A DNA stretch of 64,000 bases from Phyto melanocephala (lineage: Eukaryota; Arthropoda; Insecta; Diptera; Rhinophoridae). The position numbers and the translations under genes are program-made. Position 1 is the stretch's first letter. Every line of letters begins with the position of its first letter. The stretch spans positions 89,253,015-89,317,014 of the forward strand of contig OW799237.1 of the NCBI GenBank assembly GCA_941918925.1. The letters run 5' to 3'. Shown here piece after piece: positions 24,411-37,229 of the stretch. A model generated the notes under the pieces. It did no database searches and was not told where the DNA came from. It saw only the letters and a list, made by a program, of their open reading frames with translations.

Positions 24411-24929
24411 TACATATACTGTATACATACATATTGCAACATATTTTTTTTATTTTTTTAACGACATAATTATTTATACAGGATACCTCGCCGCAACAGC
24501 TGATCAGTAATCAAAATGTGACAATTTTCTAAAGTGGAAAATGAGATTTTTGTTTCGGTATTGAACAGTTAACTTTACTGTACTTTTTTGATAAAAGTGT
24601 ACTAAATTTATTTATATTTCTTGTTTTTACACCTATTATCATGGGCTTCAAAATCATATACATATATTTTTTTAATTAAATTTGATTAAATAAAACATAT
24701 CTTAATAACTTTTCCATCTCTGATGTATGATTCAATTGGCAGTTGCATATACATGTATGGAAATGCCTGTGTTAACTTAATAATATTTTTTTTTTATTAA
24801 ATATTTTCCAATTTGTTAATTCGATTTTCGTTAATTTATTAAGGTTTCAAAATAAAAATTTTTAAAAGTTAAAAAACTGCAATTATATTTATGATAAGAT
24901 TTAAAGGTTTAGGTTAAGTTTAGTTAAGG

Positions 24930-26016
24930 TTAGAATTGTGGTGCATGGAGCTAAGAAAACACTTTCAAACACCTACACTCGCATACCACTGGAGCCCATG
25001 TGAAATTAAATTACCAATCAGCCTAGATTAACAATAATGTGCCTTCAAGCACTTGAGAGCCGCCTGACTATCTAGGTAAATAGTAACCTCCCCTGCCCTT
25101 CAGAATATTCACATTCAGACTTCTTTAAAAGAAACGTTAAAATCTAGCATTAACATTATTAAATCTGTAAGTAACTTGAGGCTACAGATACCGGTGATTC
25201 CGGGTGATAACTGTAATCTGCTTAAATCATTGTGTCAGACAATGAACTGTTTTTCCCTACAAATTGTTTCCTCGGGGAAAATAGATAAAATAATAAGCAA
25301 TTTTAACATTATACCAAATTTTATTCTAATACTCAAAAAAGAATAAAATTAATCTTAGTAAAATTATAAAACAAAATAATTACCACATTCGAGATTCCTA
25401 AATTTTTAGGATATTAAGGATATTTTTTTCACATTTTTTTGCCAGCTTGCCTTATCAATGTCTTTTGGCGCTGAGGCCACATATTCCGATTAACTTTGTA
25501 CATGAATTGTAAATAAAAGGTAACTATTATTAAAAAAAAATTAGTAATAAACTTTTAGCTACAAGTGTCCTGCCTTACCGGTCTTGGGTATAAAACTAAT
25601 CTTAACCTCTATCCACCCATTAGGTATGTATCTTCCCAAAAGAAACATTTTCAACACCTTCGTCTGTAAAGTAATAGAAAATGATCCGAATCGTTTTTAA
25701 GTGTAATTGTAAAATTACCATTTTGAAAACGTATTAACCGCTCAATCTACTTTATTCGTCGTTACCATTTCATCAACGGCCTCCTGTTCACTGTGAAGTT
25801 TTACTCTGTCTGTGAGAATGTTAGAACATTCCTCACAGCAATGCTAGAGTCTTTGGCCCGGCTCTGTCCATGACACATCTTTTCTTTGCATATAATTAGG
25901 TACCATATAGAGTCTTTGGATAATATTAATCTGAACCCTGAACGCTTATTTACAGACTTAATGGACTCGCAATACACCGAACATGAAACTCTTTTGGCTT
26001 TCTTAAGATCCACATT
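24930..26016 (-). mobile_element. Jockey/R1-group LINE relic (RT and RNase H fragments)
   Basis: Three minus-strand fragments lie in the right order. At about 26013-25801 the frame KKAKRVSCSVYCESIKSVNK...FRLILSKD matches the region upstream of jockey-type RT. At about 25650-25555, GWIEVKISFIPKTGKAGH matches the first RT block (family form 'W..V...FIPKAGK'). At about 25095-24960, IYLDSQAALKCLKAHYC then SRLIGNL matches the RNase H 'DSQAALKAL' block, with in-frame stops. The whole is decayed, with large gaps between the pieces. Confidence 0.7.
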
Positions 26017-27069
26017 GTTAAAATATTTTTCAATTATTTTTAATTTATTATGAATTTATATTTTTTATTTAATAAATTCTGTGAATATTGTCCCCTTCCT
26101 TCCATATAAAACCCAATACCGCAAATTACCTTAACGCTAATGAATTTTTCTAAATATGTTGGTGTAGGGTATAATATTATCTCCCTTGATAGTTATAAAC
26201 TTTCCTACATATTTTCCTACATATTGTTTTAATTAATTTCGCCTTCTTTTTCTTTAAATTTAATCTATGTGTATGTTTGGTTGTATTAGTATGAATGTAT
26301 TTGTGTGTGTGTGTGTGTGTATATTTGAGTTATTTTTGTTGTAATTTTCAAGTAGTTTGCCTTTGTTTATTATTGTTTAAGTTGACTTTGTCGGAATGAA
26401 AGTAACACGAAGAAGAACAACAGAATCCATGAATAAATATAATACATCTTTACTTTCATGATCTTTTGTCCCCATGTATCATTTGACACAAAATAATAGT
26501 TTAAAAAAGACAATGATGAATTTTTTAATGTCATTGATAAGTTTCACTTTTAATAGTGTAGGCATATATTTTTAATTTAATGGCCATCTTTTATTATTTT
26601 TTCTGTAATAAGTTAATACTGGTGGCCGTCTCAAATAAAAAACTGAATTTTAAATAATCAAACTAATTAGTTACGTACAAAGTTTTTGTTTTTTTGTTTT
26701 GTTTTGTCTTGTCCACAAATACCTTCGTACATAATATCGAAGCCAGTTTACTGACCTTTTAATAGCCAAAAACTCGACCAAAAATTTAACTACAGCATTA
26801 AAAAAAAATTGTTTCGAAATAACTCAAAATTTTATTTCAACATTTTAATCTTTCTTCAGGTCTCTTTTTGAGGTCATTCCAACAACAACAAAAAATCAGT
26901 TATAATTGTTTAAGAAACTTTTTTCAACGCTATATTGCATCAACGTTAAAAAATACTGGGCTGAAAAAATAAACGTTTTTTATATTTTCAACTTAAATTA
27001 ACTCGAAATTATTATATTTACAATGTACTAACCTTAGTTTTAAATTAGAAGACAAAAAAAAACAAAAAA
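26017..27069. other. A/T-rich noncoding DNA with a (GT)n microsatellite
   Basis: A (GT) run of about nine units lies at 26303-26320. No gene or named repeat is recognised elsewhere. Confidence 0.5.
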
Positions 27070-27830
27070 CAAGTAACAGTGCTATATTCGGCCGTTCCGA
27101 ATCTTATATACCCTTCACAACGTGTAGTCATGCAATAACAATTGTTTGTATCACCATTCATCTCAAATAAAATACGTGCATATGTATGTATATACTGGTT
27201 AGACTAAATGTGGCATCGAATCCCAGCTGAGCCAAAAAAATTTTATCTTATTTTATTTAAGATACTATATATATTTTTTATTATTTTTTTTTTAAATTTT
27301 GTTAAAAAAATTTTTTACAAAAATTTTTAAAAAATTTTTTTTAATTTTTTTTTTAATTTTTTTTTAAATTTTTTTTTTTAATTTTTTTTATTATTTTTTT
27401 TTTATTTTTAATATATATTTTTTTGTAATTTTTTTTTTGGCATGTTTTTTGCATGTATGTATATAAGTATGTTGTTGTTGTAATTGTGTAAAAAAACGAG
27501 GTGGTCGTGGTTTTTTGCTCATATCTCAGAAAGTTATGGGGCGATTGTGCTGAATTTCAATAGCGATTCATTCCTGGATATTTCCAAGAGATTGATACCA
27601 TATACAGATCTGAGGAACATATAGTTGCTCCTAAAAGTTGATTTCAACCAGCACACGGACAGACGGGCAGACGATCAGACGGACAGACGGTCAGGGCTTA
27701 ATCGACTCCTCTATTCATAAGCTTTCAGAAAATATATACTTTATGGGGTCGGAAATGAAAATTGTAGAAATTACAAACGGAATGACAAAGCTATATATAC
27801 CCTTGTGCACCACAGGTGAAGGGTATAAAA
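27070..27830 (-). mobile_element. DINE-1-like nonautonomous Helentron, subfamily A
   Basis: A near-complete copy. Read on the plus strand it runs CAAGTAACAG, the hairpin ATTCGGCCGTTCCGAAT (one mismatch), TATACCCTTCACAACG, the module containing GGCATCGAATCCCAGCTGAG, a T-rich tract of about 200 bp (27240-27440), GTTGTTGTTGTAATTGTG, CGAGGTGGTCGTGG, the GACGGACAGACG block, TATGGGGTCGG, and GTGAAGGGTATAAAA. It serves here as the reference for subfamily A. Confidence 0.8.
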
Positions 27831-28191
27831 ACGTCTGTAAGTACGTTAGGGCATTTCACCGTCATTGTCTTAAATATAAATATTTATGTTAAACGATTTT
27901 TGAGACTTAGATCTACAAATTTTCCTAAGTTTAGTATGGCGCCATTAAACAATTTTTTATGGTACACAAATTTTGTATTTTTTTTGTTAAATTTCCACCA
28001 ATAAAAAGGGTATAAAAAAAGGGTATATAAAACTGATTTTCTATGGAAATTCAATTATTGAACCTTATAAATCTTATAAAGTTGTTTTATTTTTTTATGA
28101 ATTACACCGTATGTCCATAACACACTTTTCTTTGCTTGTATGTTTAGGGCCGTTAGCAGTTTGAAAAGCCCTGCATATGGTCATTTCCATG

Positions 28192-28712
28192 TCATCGTAC
28201 GTGACTTTGTACTCCTATAAATTGGAGTAATTTTTGCAAAACAAAAAAAAAATTAAAAATTAGATCTTTATGTTCCATTCAAAGGGTACTTTATTAAAAA
28301 AAATTTATTATATTCGAATCATTGATGTCTAAAATATCCAGAAAAATATGAATATATCGTACGTGACATAAAACAGAAGTGATTTTGAAGTACATATATA
28401 TTTAAATATGAAAAAATCTGTCAATCTTGGGAGGTATTTTTTCTTATTTTTTATTTCTTACACTAAACCAAATATTTTTCATTTACAATCCATCATACTT
28501 AATTGAAAACAATCTTTAAATGATTTTATAATTAATTCAATATAATATCATTCGTGACATATCGTACGTGACAGATTTTTCTCTAATAGTATTCTTAGGT
28601 AATAAAATTTATATTATGTTAAGAAAAAAAGTTAAATTCTAAATAAGGTGCTCTTGCGACTGTTCAAATACGAATGACGGAGACGAATAATGTGTTTGCA
28701 CTACGTACGTGG
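28192..28712. repeat. Cluster of TCGTACGTGAC motifs
   Basis: ATCGTACGTGAC occurs at about 28194, 28366 and 28562, with TTCGTGACAT beside the last one and a weaker ACGTACGTGGC at about 28703. Three exact 12-base copies in about 370 bp is far above chance in such A/T-rich DNA. They could be transposase subterminal sites or transcription factor sites; I cannot tell which. Confidence 0.5.
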
Positions 28713-30060
28713 CATTAAAACAACATCCAAGAGAAATAAAATAAAAATACCGCTAATTGGACTCTTATTTAATTTTGCCTTATGGATCTTGTTAATTGTT
28801 GTTGTTACCTTAATTTTAAAGCATATTTACAATTACAATTTAGTCGCTAAAAAAATAGTTGATTGCAATTCTTTAGAATAAGTCAAACAGATAATCAGAT
28901 TAAACTCTTATTGTTGCTCTTAAAATAATTTAATTAGCTCTTTACACCTGCGCATAGTAAAATTTTGGTGTTTGTTTTATCAATAAACTTATATTGAAAA
29001 ACTTTCAAGAGTTTTTATTTTTACAGTCATAGTTAACATATTCATGGAAATGCCCATATCGTTTCATACATATTTTTAAATATTGATTTACTTGATCCAA
29101 TGGATAAAAAATGTTATATAACAAAAAAGTCTCAAATATTTATTTAAACAACTTAATGTTTTAGAGTAGTTAAATCGTGCTTGAATCATATGTATGTATG
29201 TGGTATCTGTTTAACATCTTTACAACTAACGTGTGGACGATGACTTTTTTTCAGCACTATAGGACCACTAGTTTCAATAGAAAGAAATATTGGGGCAATT
29301 TAAATAAAAAACAATTAACGTAATTTTTTAAACCTTTTTATAGATTTTTTTTTCAGTAGTGCTGCTTTATGGATAAATTCTACCGGTTGTTATAATTATA
29401 TTCCCCCTTCTAAAGTACATTATTGAACACCAAAAATTTAACTTTATTTCAACTAATAGGTGAAGTTAAAACTAAAAATTTTTTTCCACGAGCTGTACGA
29501 GTTTTTTTTCTGTTCACCATTAATAATAAACCAAAAAAAAAAATATTCTTAAAAAACTTTTAGTGCAATGCCCCATATATGTACATGGATGTATATTTAT
29601 TTCGATATTTTAAACAAGAAAACTAAAATTACATAAAATAAGTCATATTTCAATTTCAGTACACATAATAATATGTACGAAAAATCTTTATTGTAACATG
29701 CAATAAGAAACACAACATTATTAAACAACACATATTAATGCTTGTGTTTCCTCACCCAGCACACATTTTGATATAGATATACTCTTTCCTATTTTAACTT
29801 TTGCAAACATATTTTTTTAAACATTTAAATAAAATTTAAAAAATATGATAAAAACTTTTGCTATTTGCAATTAACATAAATCCTAGGTAGAACTTTGTAC
29901 AAATGTGACCGACCTTCTCCTAGAAAAGCCACCTAGTGTGTGAAAATGAAGTTTTGAGAAAAACGCATTTAAAGTTTCATAACGTATTATCGCTGTGAAC
30001 ACATCTTCAGTTAGGAGATGCGATTTGGTATGGTTAACTATGATTGGGTGCCGACTTTGG

Positions 30061-30068
30061 TGACGTCA
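30061..30068. promoter_or_regulatory. CRE-like palindrome TGACGTCA
   Basis: A perfect CRE/ATF palindrome, with a second half-site GTGACGTA about 18 bp downstream, in locally more GC-rich sequence. Function is not implied by the match alone. Confidence 0.25.
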
Positions 30069-31208
30069 TGCCTATGTGGTGACGTATTTTTTTTTTACTT
30101 TTAGTGTGACAATGTGTGCTATTGTTGCTGCTCTGTTTGTTATGATCTCTATACTTGAATCTTAAGCCTTAACCAGTGAGTTCGTTTCGTACGTTTTTAT
30201 GGGTTAAATAATTTTTTATCAGAAATCTAACTCATTTCATCTTATTCTACATCCTTTAAGGTACCAGAATCAACTTTTAAGCCCAAACCAGTTTTTCGAC
30301 ACACTAGGTACCTTTTTTGCGGACAAGGTCACAAATAAAGTATTGCCAATTGAATTGTTTTGCCAATGTTCGTAAAAATTTCCTATGACGTGAAAAATTA
30401 TTTTTGAAAAAACAGTTTTTTTTAAATCACGCTATAAAAATAAATTTAAATTTATTAAAAAAGCGCACAAATAGTATTATATAAAATTAAAAATTTTGAC
30501 CATTTTACAGCAACTGCAAAAAGAATATTTATACCTTCTTATACGTATGGTTATGTTTGCTGGGTATATATATCTTCATAAGTGTCTTCATTGTAGATGC
30601 ATTTTCTAAATGTATTACTGCTGATTTTGTATCTGTTGTAGTCGTTAATATTTGTATTATTGTTTTTGTATGTTACTTCTTTCAGTCATAAGAAGTTGAA
30701 GACGGGAGCAAAGTGTGACACACATCACGCGACAAATGTGTGCGTTTTTAAATTTCTTTGTCAACAATTTACAATAATAATAAATAAAAACAACAAAAGG
30801 AAAATAAGACAAGAAAACAAAAAATATCGGAAAATTACATAAACAATAAGTAAAATTAAAACAAAAAATAAATAAATAAATAAAAAACGTGCTAAACTTT
30901 ACAGCTGATATAAATTTAACAGCTTAACAAAGGGTGAATAAAGTTCAATTCTTTATTTTTATACTACATATTTATCTGTGAAGATAACCAATATATTAGT
31001 ACAATATCCAGAACTTAATACAACAAAGTTATTTTCGGTATTAGTCTTAACTTTTTGTTAAGTTTTTAATAACTCTCTTTACTTCTGTAGTACTCAGGGT
31101 TATAATGATATTTGATTGATATCACAATTGGTTCTGAAAACATCAACAAAATTACATTTGTTGCATAAATTTTGATATTTCTATTTTATATTACAATATA
31201 TCTGTGTC

Positions 31209-31424
31209 TTGAAGCTAAAAGGGCTCTTTTGAGTTAATCATTGCATTAGATTTGTTTGCTTGCTCTATTTTAGTATGGTAAAACAGCTAAAGTCATACTT
31301 AACCCAGAACAGCTTCATAAATAAAATGCTGGCCAATGTCACTATGAAAGCACCTATAAAAGTTAAAGTTCAATTCCAATTTTCTCAAAAGTAAATATTT
31401 TGACATTGGCCCTTTTAGCTCCAA
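31209..31424 (-). mobile_element. MITE with TTGGAGCTAAAAGGGCC termini, diverged copy
   Basis: The right end TGACATTGGCCCTTTTAGCT...CCAA is identical to the complete copy at 58420-58599. The left end is degenerate and lacks several bases (TTGAAGCTAAAAGGGCTC). The interior matches that copy in reverse orientation (GAACAGCTTCATAAATAAAA, TGGCCAATGTCACTATGAAA) and carries about 45 extra bases. Confidence 0.72.
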
Positions 31425-32100
31425 CCCACAGATATCTATGCACATGATTTGATTTTAAATACCTTTTAAGGAATATCTCTATAATAAGTTAAATTTACAA
31501 AATTTTATAGCCTACAAAAATATTTTAATATAAAACTAAAAAGTTTACTGGGTTTAAATATAATTTGTTTATAATTATTATTGTTATTATGTTACAAATC
31601 AAGTGCCTTTCTGATGAGTCATTATCGACATGATCATCATTAAAACAATTTGCTTAAGTTTTTTTATAGTGTTGTTTTTTTAAGTTTTTATCGTATATTA
31701 ATTTGCATTGTGTTATTTATTATTATTATTATTCTCTCTTTTGTGAAGCTTAAAGCCAACATTATAAAGTTGCCAGATCTTTTTTCTCTTCCTTGAAACG
31801 TTAATAAAAAAAAATTATTTCTGCTTGTAAATTATAGAAAAACTATAAGGCAATTGTAGCTTGGTGTTTATACCTCAGACAGTTTTTAATTGATTTTTAA
31901 ATAATTCTTGCGACTTGTATTTTGGTGTCACAATCATGTACAAAAGTTAATAAGGAACTTAAGAACTTTATTTATGGCTATTAAAAAAATAAATATTTTT
32001 GCCTATAACTTTACTGATATTGGTCCGATTTGTCAAAAACATGGATTTTTTCTCAAACATATTTAAAAGATTTTTATTACATATGTATATTTGCAAAATA

Positions 32101-32651
32101 AAGGGTCCGCCATCTAACGTTTTTTTTCAACTAGTGCTTATTTCGTAAATGGTAACACTTAGCTCATGTCTGATTTGACAGATAATTAGTTTTATTCTTC
32201 GGCTGAACGAATATGGTTGTGTATACGCTTGAACAACGCTGGGAAATATTACGACATTATTGGCCGATTTTGCCAAAAAAATCATCTTTTCAGATGAAGC
32301 TCATTTTGATCTTGGCGGGTATGTAAACAAGCAAAATTGCCGCATTTGGGGCACAGAAAACCCGCACGCATACATTGAAAAGCCGATACACTCAAAACGA
32401 GTCACTGTTTGGTGCGGACTTTGGTCCAGAGGCATAATTGGGCCATTTTTCTTCGAAAATGAGCAAGGAGTGGCCGTAGTCAATGGCGATCGTTATCGGG
32501 CCATGTTGAACGAATTTTTGTTCACAAAAATTGAAGAGGAGGATATTGGCAACATTTGGTTTCAACAGGACGGCGCTACGTACCACACAGCCAAAGCTAC
32601 ACTTTTTTTTATAGCATTTTCAAAAAAAAAAAAGTTATTTGGCGGACCCTT
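32101..32651 (+). mobile_element. Mariner-like element, internally deleted, copy 3
   Basis: A 551-bp element with AAGGGTCCGCC / GGCGGACCCTT termini and flanking TA. The ATG at 32213 begins VVYTLEQRWEILRHY, then the same ATTTTGCCAAAAA junction as in copies 1 and 2 leads out of frame into the catalytic part. This part is open from about 32260 to 32688 and reads FSDEAHFDLGGYVNKQNCRI, RVTVWCGLWSRGIIGPFFF and FQQDGATYHTAKAT. The first two catalytic Asp (SDEAHF, QQDGAT) are present; the third acidic residue and the C-terminus are deleted. It is the least decayed of the three copies. Confidence 0.87.
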
Positions 32652-32984
32652 TATAAAGGCAGGCTTACAAACAGAAATTAAAAATTAGATGACAAAACTA
32701 TATTTACGCACGGTAAAGGTTATAAAAACAATACAGTTAAATATTTTTAAAAAATGCATACACCTCCCGTTTATTTATTTATTAATGAAAAATTGCTGAA
32801 ATGTTATTTTACTGCCGTATTCATAAAAAAAATATTTTCAGCTTATTTAAAGGCTTATTTGACAGATGTTGTCTGCTTTTTTGCCACACTATCGCGATAA
32901 ACAGCAATGTTTTCCGTTCAACGAACTAAGAAGGCATTCACAGAAGTTTCCACATTTCATACAGACCTGTTTTGCTAAAAATTG

Positions 32985-33137
32985 AAATATTTTTCACAAT
33001 TCTCCCGATTGTGAACGAATTTGAGCGATTAAGTTGACCAAAAGAATCACGAAGTGCATTTTGATTTGAACGTCCATTTTCATAATAAGCCTGAATAACT
33101 TTAACGCGTTGCTAGATTGTGGATATTTCCATGGTTC
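32985..33137 (-). mobile_element. Fragment of a second mariner-type transposase (N-terminal HTH)
   Basis: The minus strand reads MEISTI-stop-QRVKVIQAYYENGRSN followed by ALRDSFGQLNRSNSFTIGRI, the first helix-turn-helix region of an insect mariner-like transposase, interrupted by one stop. Nothing of the catalytic domain is left nearby. Confidence 0.6.
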
Positions 33138-33778
33138 AAATTGAGTTAGTCTGAAATTGAGAAATGTCAAATGAAATGCACAAAAAAAACTTGACGTTTA
33201 GCTGTGGTTCACATTCAACATCAGCCCTTAAAATTAAACCATCCTTTATAACATAAAATAATTAAAATTTTTAAAAAATTTCTAAAATATGTACGTATAT
33301 AGAATTTTACTAAAATTTGTTTTGTGTAGTTTGTTTACGAAAAGAATAATCAAATAAAAATATTTTATGAAAACAACATACATTTGTATGCATATAAATC
33401 CGCTCCCCGGCAATCACACTATCAACAAGAATTTTATACAAGTTTCATTATAACCAAATATAAATGTTTAAATAAAGTCTACATTTCATTTGTATATGGT
33501 TAAATAAAGTTGTCAATTGTTATTAGTATTCATTATTAGTTTTATATTTAAATCACTATCTTGTAGTTATTTGTAATTTTTATAGTAACATGGCAAAATT
33601 AGCACGTGATGTCGTATCAGTATTAAAGTTAATTGTTTGTGAAAGTTATCAGTTTTTTGATGTTTTCAAATGATTAGAGACAAAGCATTTTTGTTCATAA
33701 CTAAATAATTAGTACTCCAAATAGTTATAAAAGTTTTGTACGATGTTTTTATTTTAACTATAAGCACTTCTTACCGAT
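33138..33778. other. A/T-rich noncoding DNA
   Basis: Nothing recognised apart from possible remains of the mariner terminus near 33140-33240. Confidence 0.45.
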
Positions 33779-34770
33779 ATTTATATCACCAACCATAATC
33801 ATGCAAAAATGCGTAATTTTACCTTTGATGACGTGAGCACTTTTATATTTCTTTCATTCCGTTTGTAATTTTAAAAATATTAACTTTCGATCTTATAAAG
33901 TTTATATGTATTTTCTAAAAGCTTATGACTGGTGGAGTCAATAGAACAATGTCCGCCTATCAATGTGTTGATTGAAATCAACTTTTAGAATCCTCCACAT
34001 GTTTCACAAATCCATATGTGGTATAAATATTTTGAAAATATAACTCCATAAATCTCTCATATATGAGCAAATAAACACTACTTCCTCTTTATTTTCATAT
34101 ATTTACCATAAAAATAACAATTTTTCAGCATGAGAAGAAGTTAGACACGCTTGCTACTATTTGTTGATATGATATGCCTCTTGGGCCATACAAAAAAAGT
34201 TTGGTAATATCGGTCACTAATCGGCAAAGTAATAATTACAAAAAAAAAATAATTATATAAAGTTACTAAAGCTTCTTATTATTCTTTGGACATGCTAAAG
34301 ACATCAAAATACAAGCAGTAGTCGTCAAAACTATTTCTAAGAAAAACTGACTGAAAAACTGGTTTGAAATTTACGTGAAATCTATAAACAAAAATACGAA
34401 CGCTTTACTGTTTTTTCCTAAAATGTGAAAACGAAAATCGATACAGTAGAATACAGTAATCGAAATAAAATTGCGGTCAAATATAGTAATTACGGCTTTG
34501 CCCCCCTTCAACAGCGACAATATTGGCACCAAATGGAAGGGTAGAAAAAAATATAGAAAAAATTTAAATCCAAGATGGCGTCATCACAAAATGCAAACAT
34601 TTTTTTTCTCTACCGTATCAATATGGATTTTAAATGAAAGAGCTTGACAGCTAATTATGTTAAAAAAAAAATCAAAATTAAAGATGGCGTCAGATAGTAA
34701 TAAAGCAAAATGGCACTAAATGATATTGAAGGGTATTATCAGATACGGCACGTGCGAATATAACATTTTT
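33779..34770 (+). mobile_element. DINE-1-like Helentron, subfamily C, degenerate
   Basis: Landmarks in order: TTTATATCACC, CATTCCGTTTGTAATTTT, ATTTTCTAAAAGCTTATGAC (core block), CTTGCTACTATTTGTTGAT, CCAAGATGGCGTCA, AAGATGGCGTCAGA, then the decayed 3' hairpin GATACGGCACGTGCGAATAT. The outer modules follow the DINE plan, but the interior is replaced by a sequence shared only with the copies at 41281, 51481 and 56815. Confidence 0.6.
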
Positions 34771-36247
34771 AATTGTTAAAAAAATATCTTCAATAATGCT
34801 AAACGACAGCTACCATTTAATTTATAAATCTCAAGTTTTTTCATTGCCTAAGAGTTTAGAAAATTTAAAATAAAATACTGCAAAATGAGCCTAACTGGTT
34901 ATCAACAAAACAAAACGGTCCAAATAAACATTTAAAATAAAAATAATAAAATAATATCGCTTTAATGTTTTGACTTAAATGTTGTAATTTGTTAAGGTCG
35001 GACTTATGTATGTTTGTTGAAAGCGTTACAATTCAAATTTACCTTAGAGAAAAAACATATTGTAAAACAACTAACTTAGTCAATTGTTTTTTATTTTGTT
35101 TTGCTTTCAAGCTGCAACAAATTTAACACCTTTAACTTTTCTGTGATAGTAACCTCGTGAACATTTTTATTTTATTTTATTTTATTTGTATTCATATTTA
35201 GTAAAAAAAAAAATACACCGTCTCTTCTTAGTTTTATTTGTATTTCTTCCATTGCCATTGCCAAATTGTACGATTGTCTATTTCAATGCTGTCAGCTAGA
35301 CAACTTTCCTGTTAACGTCATATCACTAGAAAAATGTACATACAAATAGACATTAGTTCAGTTATTATAGATTCAGTTCCAACATTCAGATTCTAACGCT
35401 GTTTGCTAGTGTGTCACTTAATGCTGCCATTTGGAGAATACACGATAATAGAGTACTTATTCATACTTATACTTAATGTCGTGTGATATTTTGTTTATAT
35501 TTTACAAATTTTTTTTCTACACCTCATGCTTATGTGCACTATGGAAAAGAGTTTTGCAAAAATAAACTAATAGATTTTGAAATATCAGTAAATGCGAATC
35601 GATGTTGGCTGTTTGTGGCAGTAATAATTCTTGACGATGTCATGATATTTTTTTCAAACTAATTCGATACGGTTTTCCTCCCAATCTCACAAAAAGTCGT
35701 CTTTAAAATTGTACATCAATTGCATCAGAAGTTCAAAGTTAATGACAATATTCAACATCGTTCTTCACTGAGTGCACTTGGAATTAAATAAAAATATATT
35801 TTTTGCAATAAGAATTTAAAATGCCTTAATATGTTTTGATTCACAAATTTTTTTTTAATCCCCATAATGCAACATTGTGTTGTAGTTGTTGGCTTTTTAT
35901 TTTATTTGCGTTAAAATCAATATGTTTGCCATTCTGTATGTACCCAGCAAACATAAATTTGTAATCTATATTATACTTAAGTTATACATATGTAATTTAA
36001 AAACAAACCTTTCCTCAGATGATAAACGTTTGAAAGTGACTTGATAACAATTTCAAAACACTAAAGCATATCAAAAAAAAGAAGAGTTTATTCTTAATTT
36101 TACAAACGCCTTTATTTTCAATTCTTTTTCAAACCTTTTCTCAAATGTGTTAAAATGTTGAACATACATACATATACATATAAGTAAAATTTTTCTTAAT
36201 TTTAGAAATATATTCTTGAACTTTTGTATTTTAATACAGTTTGTGTA
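34771..36247. other. A/T-rich noncoding DNA, nothing recognised
   Basis: No coding frame, no clear repeat ends. Confidence 0.45.
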
Positions 36248-36985
36248 TCTAATATATAAAATTCTCGTGTCGTGGTGTTTGTGATTAAAGTCCTCCGTAA
36301 TGGCTGAACCGATTTTCATGAAAAATTGTTTGCATATCGGGTAGGTCTGAGAATCGGTCAACATCTATTTTTCATACTCCTTAACGCCAAGCCCCCTCAG
36401 GTAGGCTAGACTGCTGGACCGATTTTCTTGAAATTTTAACATAATATAACTAAGACTCTGATATGATTAATAGGATATTTTTTTACCACGCCTACTTGAA
36501 CCCCCACATTTTTTAATTATGTACTTGCATCGATATAGTTTTTAGTATTTTTCTTTAAATTGTACACATGCAGAAATAAACGTTTAAGAATCACTCAACA
36601 TCTATTTTTCATACTCCTAAATATTTAGGGTGACTCATCCCAAGGGACAATTTATGTCTCACCTAAATAACGTAACGACTTCGATGAAATTTTAAACTAA
36701 GATAGATCTTTGTACCGTAGAACACATTTAGTTTACGTTTTTTTAATGTCGGAGTAAGTTAGTTATTTTCTAGAAATAATTTATATGGCAAAACAACGTT
36801 TGCCAGGTCAGCTAGGAAATCCCAAAGGACAATTTATGCCTCACCTAAATAACGTAACGACTTCGATGAAATTTTAAACTGAGGTATGCAGCGTAGAACA
36901 CATATGGTTTACGTTTTTTTTTAATTTAAAAAATATTTCCTAGAAATAATTTATATGGCAAAACAGCGTTTGCCGGATCAGCTAG
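36248..36985 (+). mobile_element. Nonautonomous Helitron-like element with internal duplication
   Basis: It starts TCTAATATATAAAATTCTCG after an A and ends GCCGGATCAGCTAG before a T, as expected of a 5'-TC...CTAG-3' Helitron inserted between A and T. The interior carries 'GCTGAACCGATTTTCATGAA' and 'GGACCGATTTTCTTGAAATT', strings common in such elements. A block of about 180 bp (CCCAAGGGACAATTTATG ... GCCAGGTCAGCTAG) is tandemly duplicated at about 36640-36818 and 36820-36985, each copy ending in its own CAGCTAG. Confidence 0.65.
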
Positions 36986-37229
36986 TATTTATGTAATAAT
37001 TTTTGTAAAATTGTAATAAAATTTAAAAAATTTTACTAAATAAGAAAAATTTAATAATTGGATAACTTTTTTTTACTATTAATCAATAAAATTCATTGTA
37101 CATTTTTTATTAACATTTTTTATATTTGTTTTACTGTTGACAAAAACTTTTAATTACAAGTTGAAAAATATCGTTATTTATTAAAAGGTTTAAGAAGAAT
37201 TTAAGAACAATATTTGATTTCGTATTTTA
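36986..37229. other. A/T-rich spacer
   Basis: Nothing recognised. Confidence 0.4.

Larger units (their letters stand above)
27831..32100. other. A/T-rich noncoding DNA with scattered motifs
   Basis: No gene is recognised. It holds the TCGTACGTGAC motif cluster (28190-28710), a CRE-type TGACGTCA at 30061-30068, and a MITE at 31209-31424, all listed separately. A 63-residue frame at 28690-28881 has one hydrophobic helix but no recognised relative. Confidence 0.5.

Noticed and set aside
27638..27892. Frames with 'MISTSTRTDGQ' and 'GSEMKIVEITNG' peptides, also at 40531, 48003 and 55535
   Set aside because: They recur only because the DINE core block is repeated; they are translations of a noncoding repeat.
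28690..28881. Small frame with one hydrophobic helix as a gene
   Set aside because: One helix in A/T-rich DNA is weak evidence; no relative recognised. Kept only as an observation.
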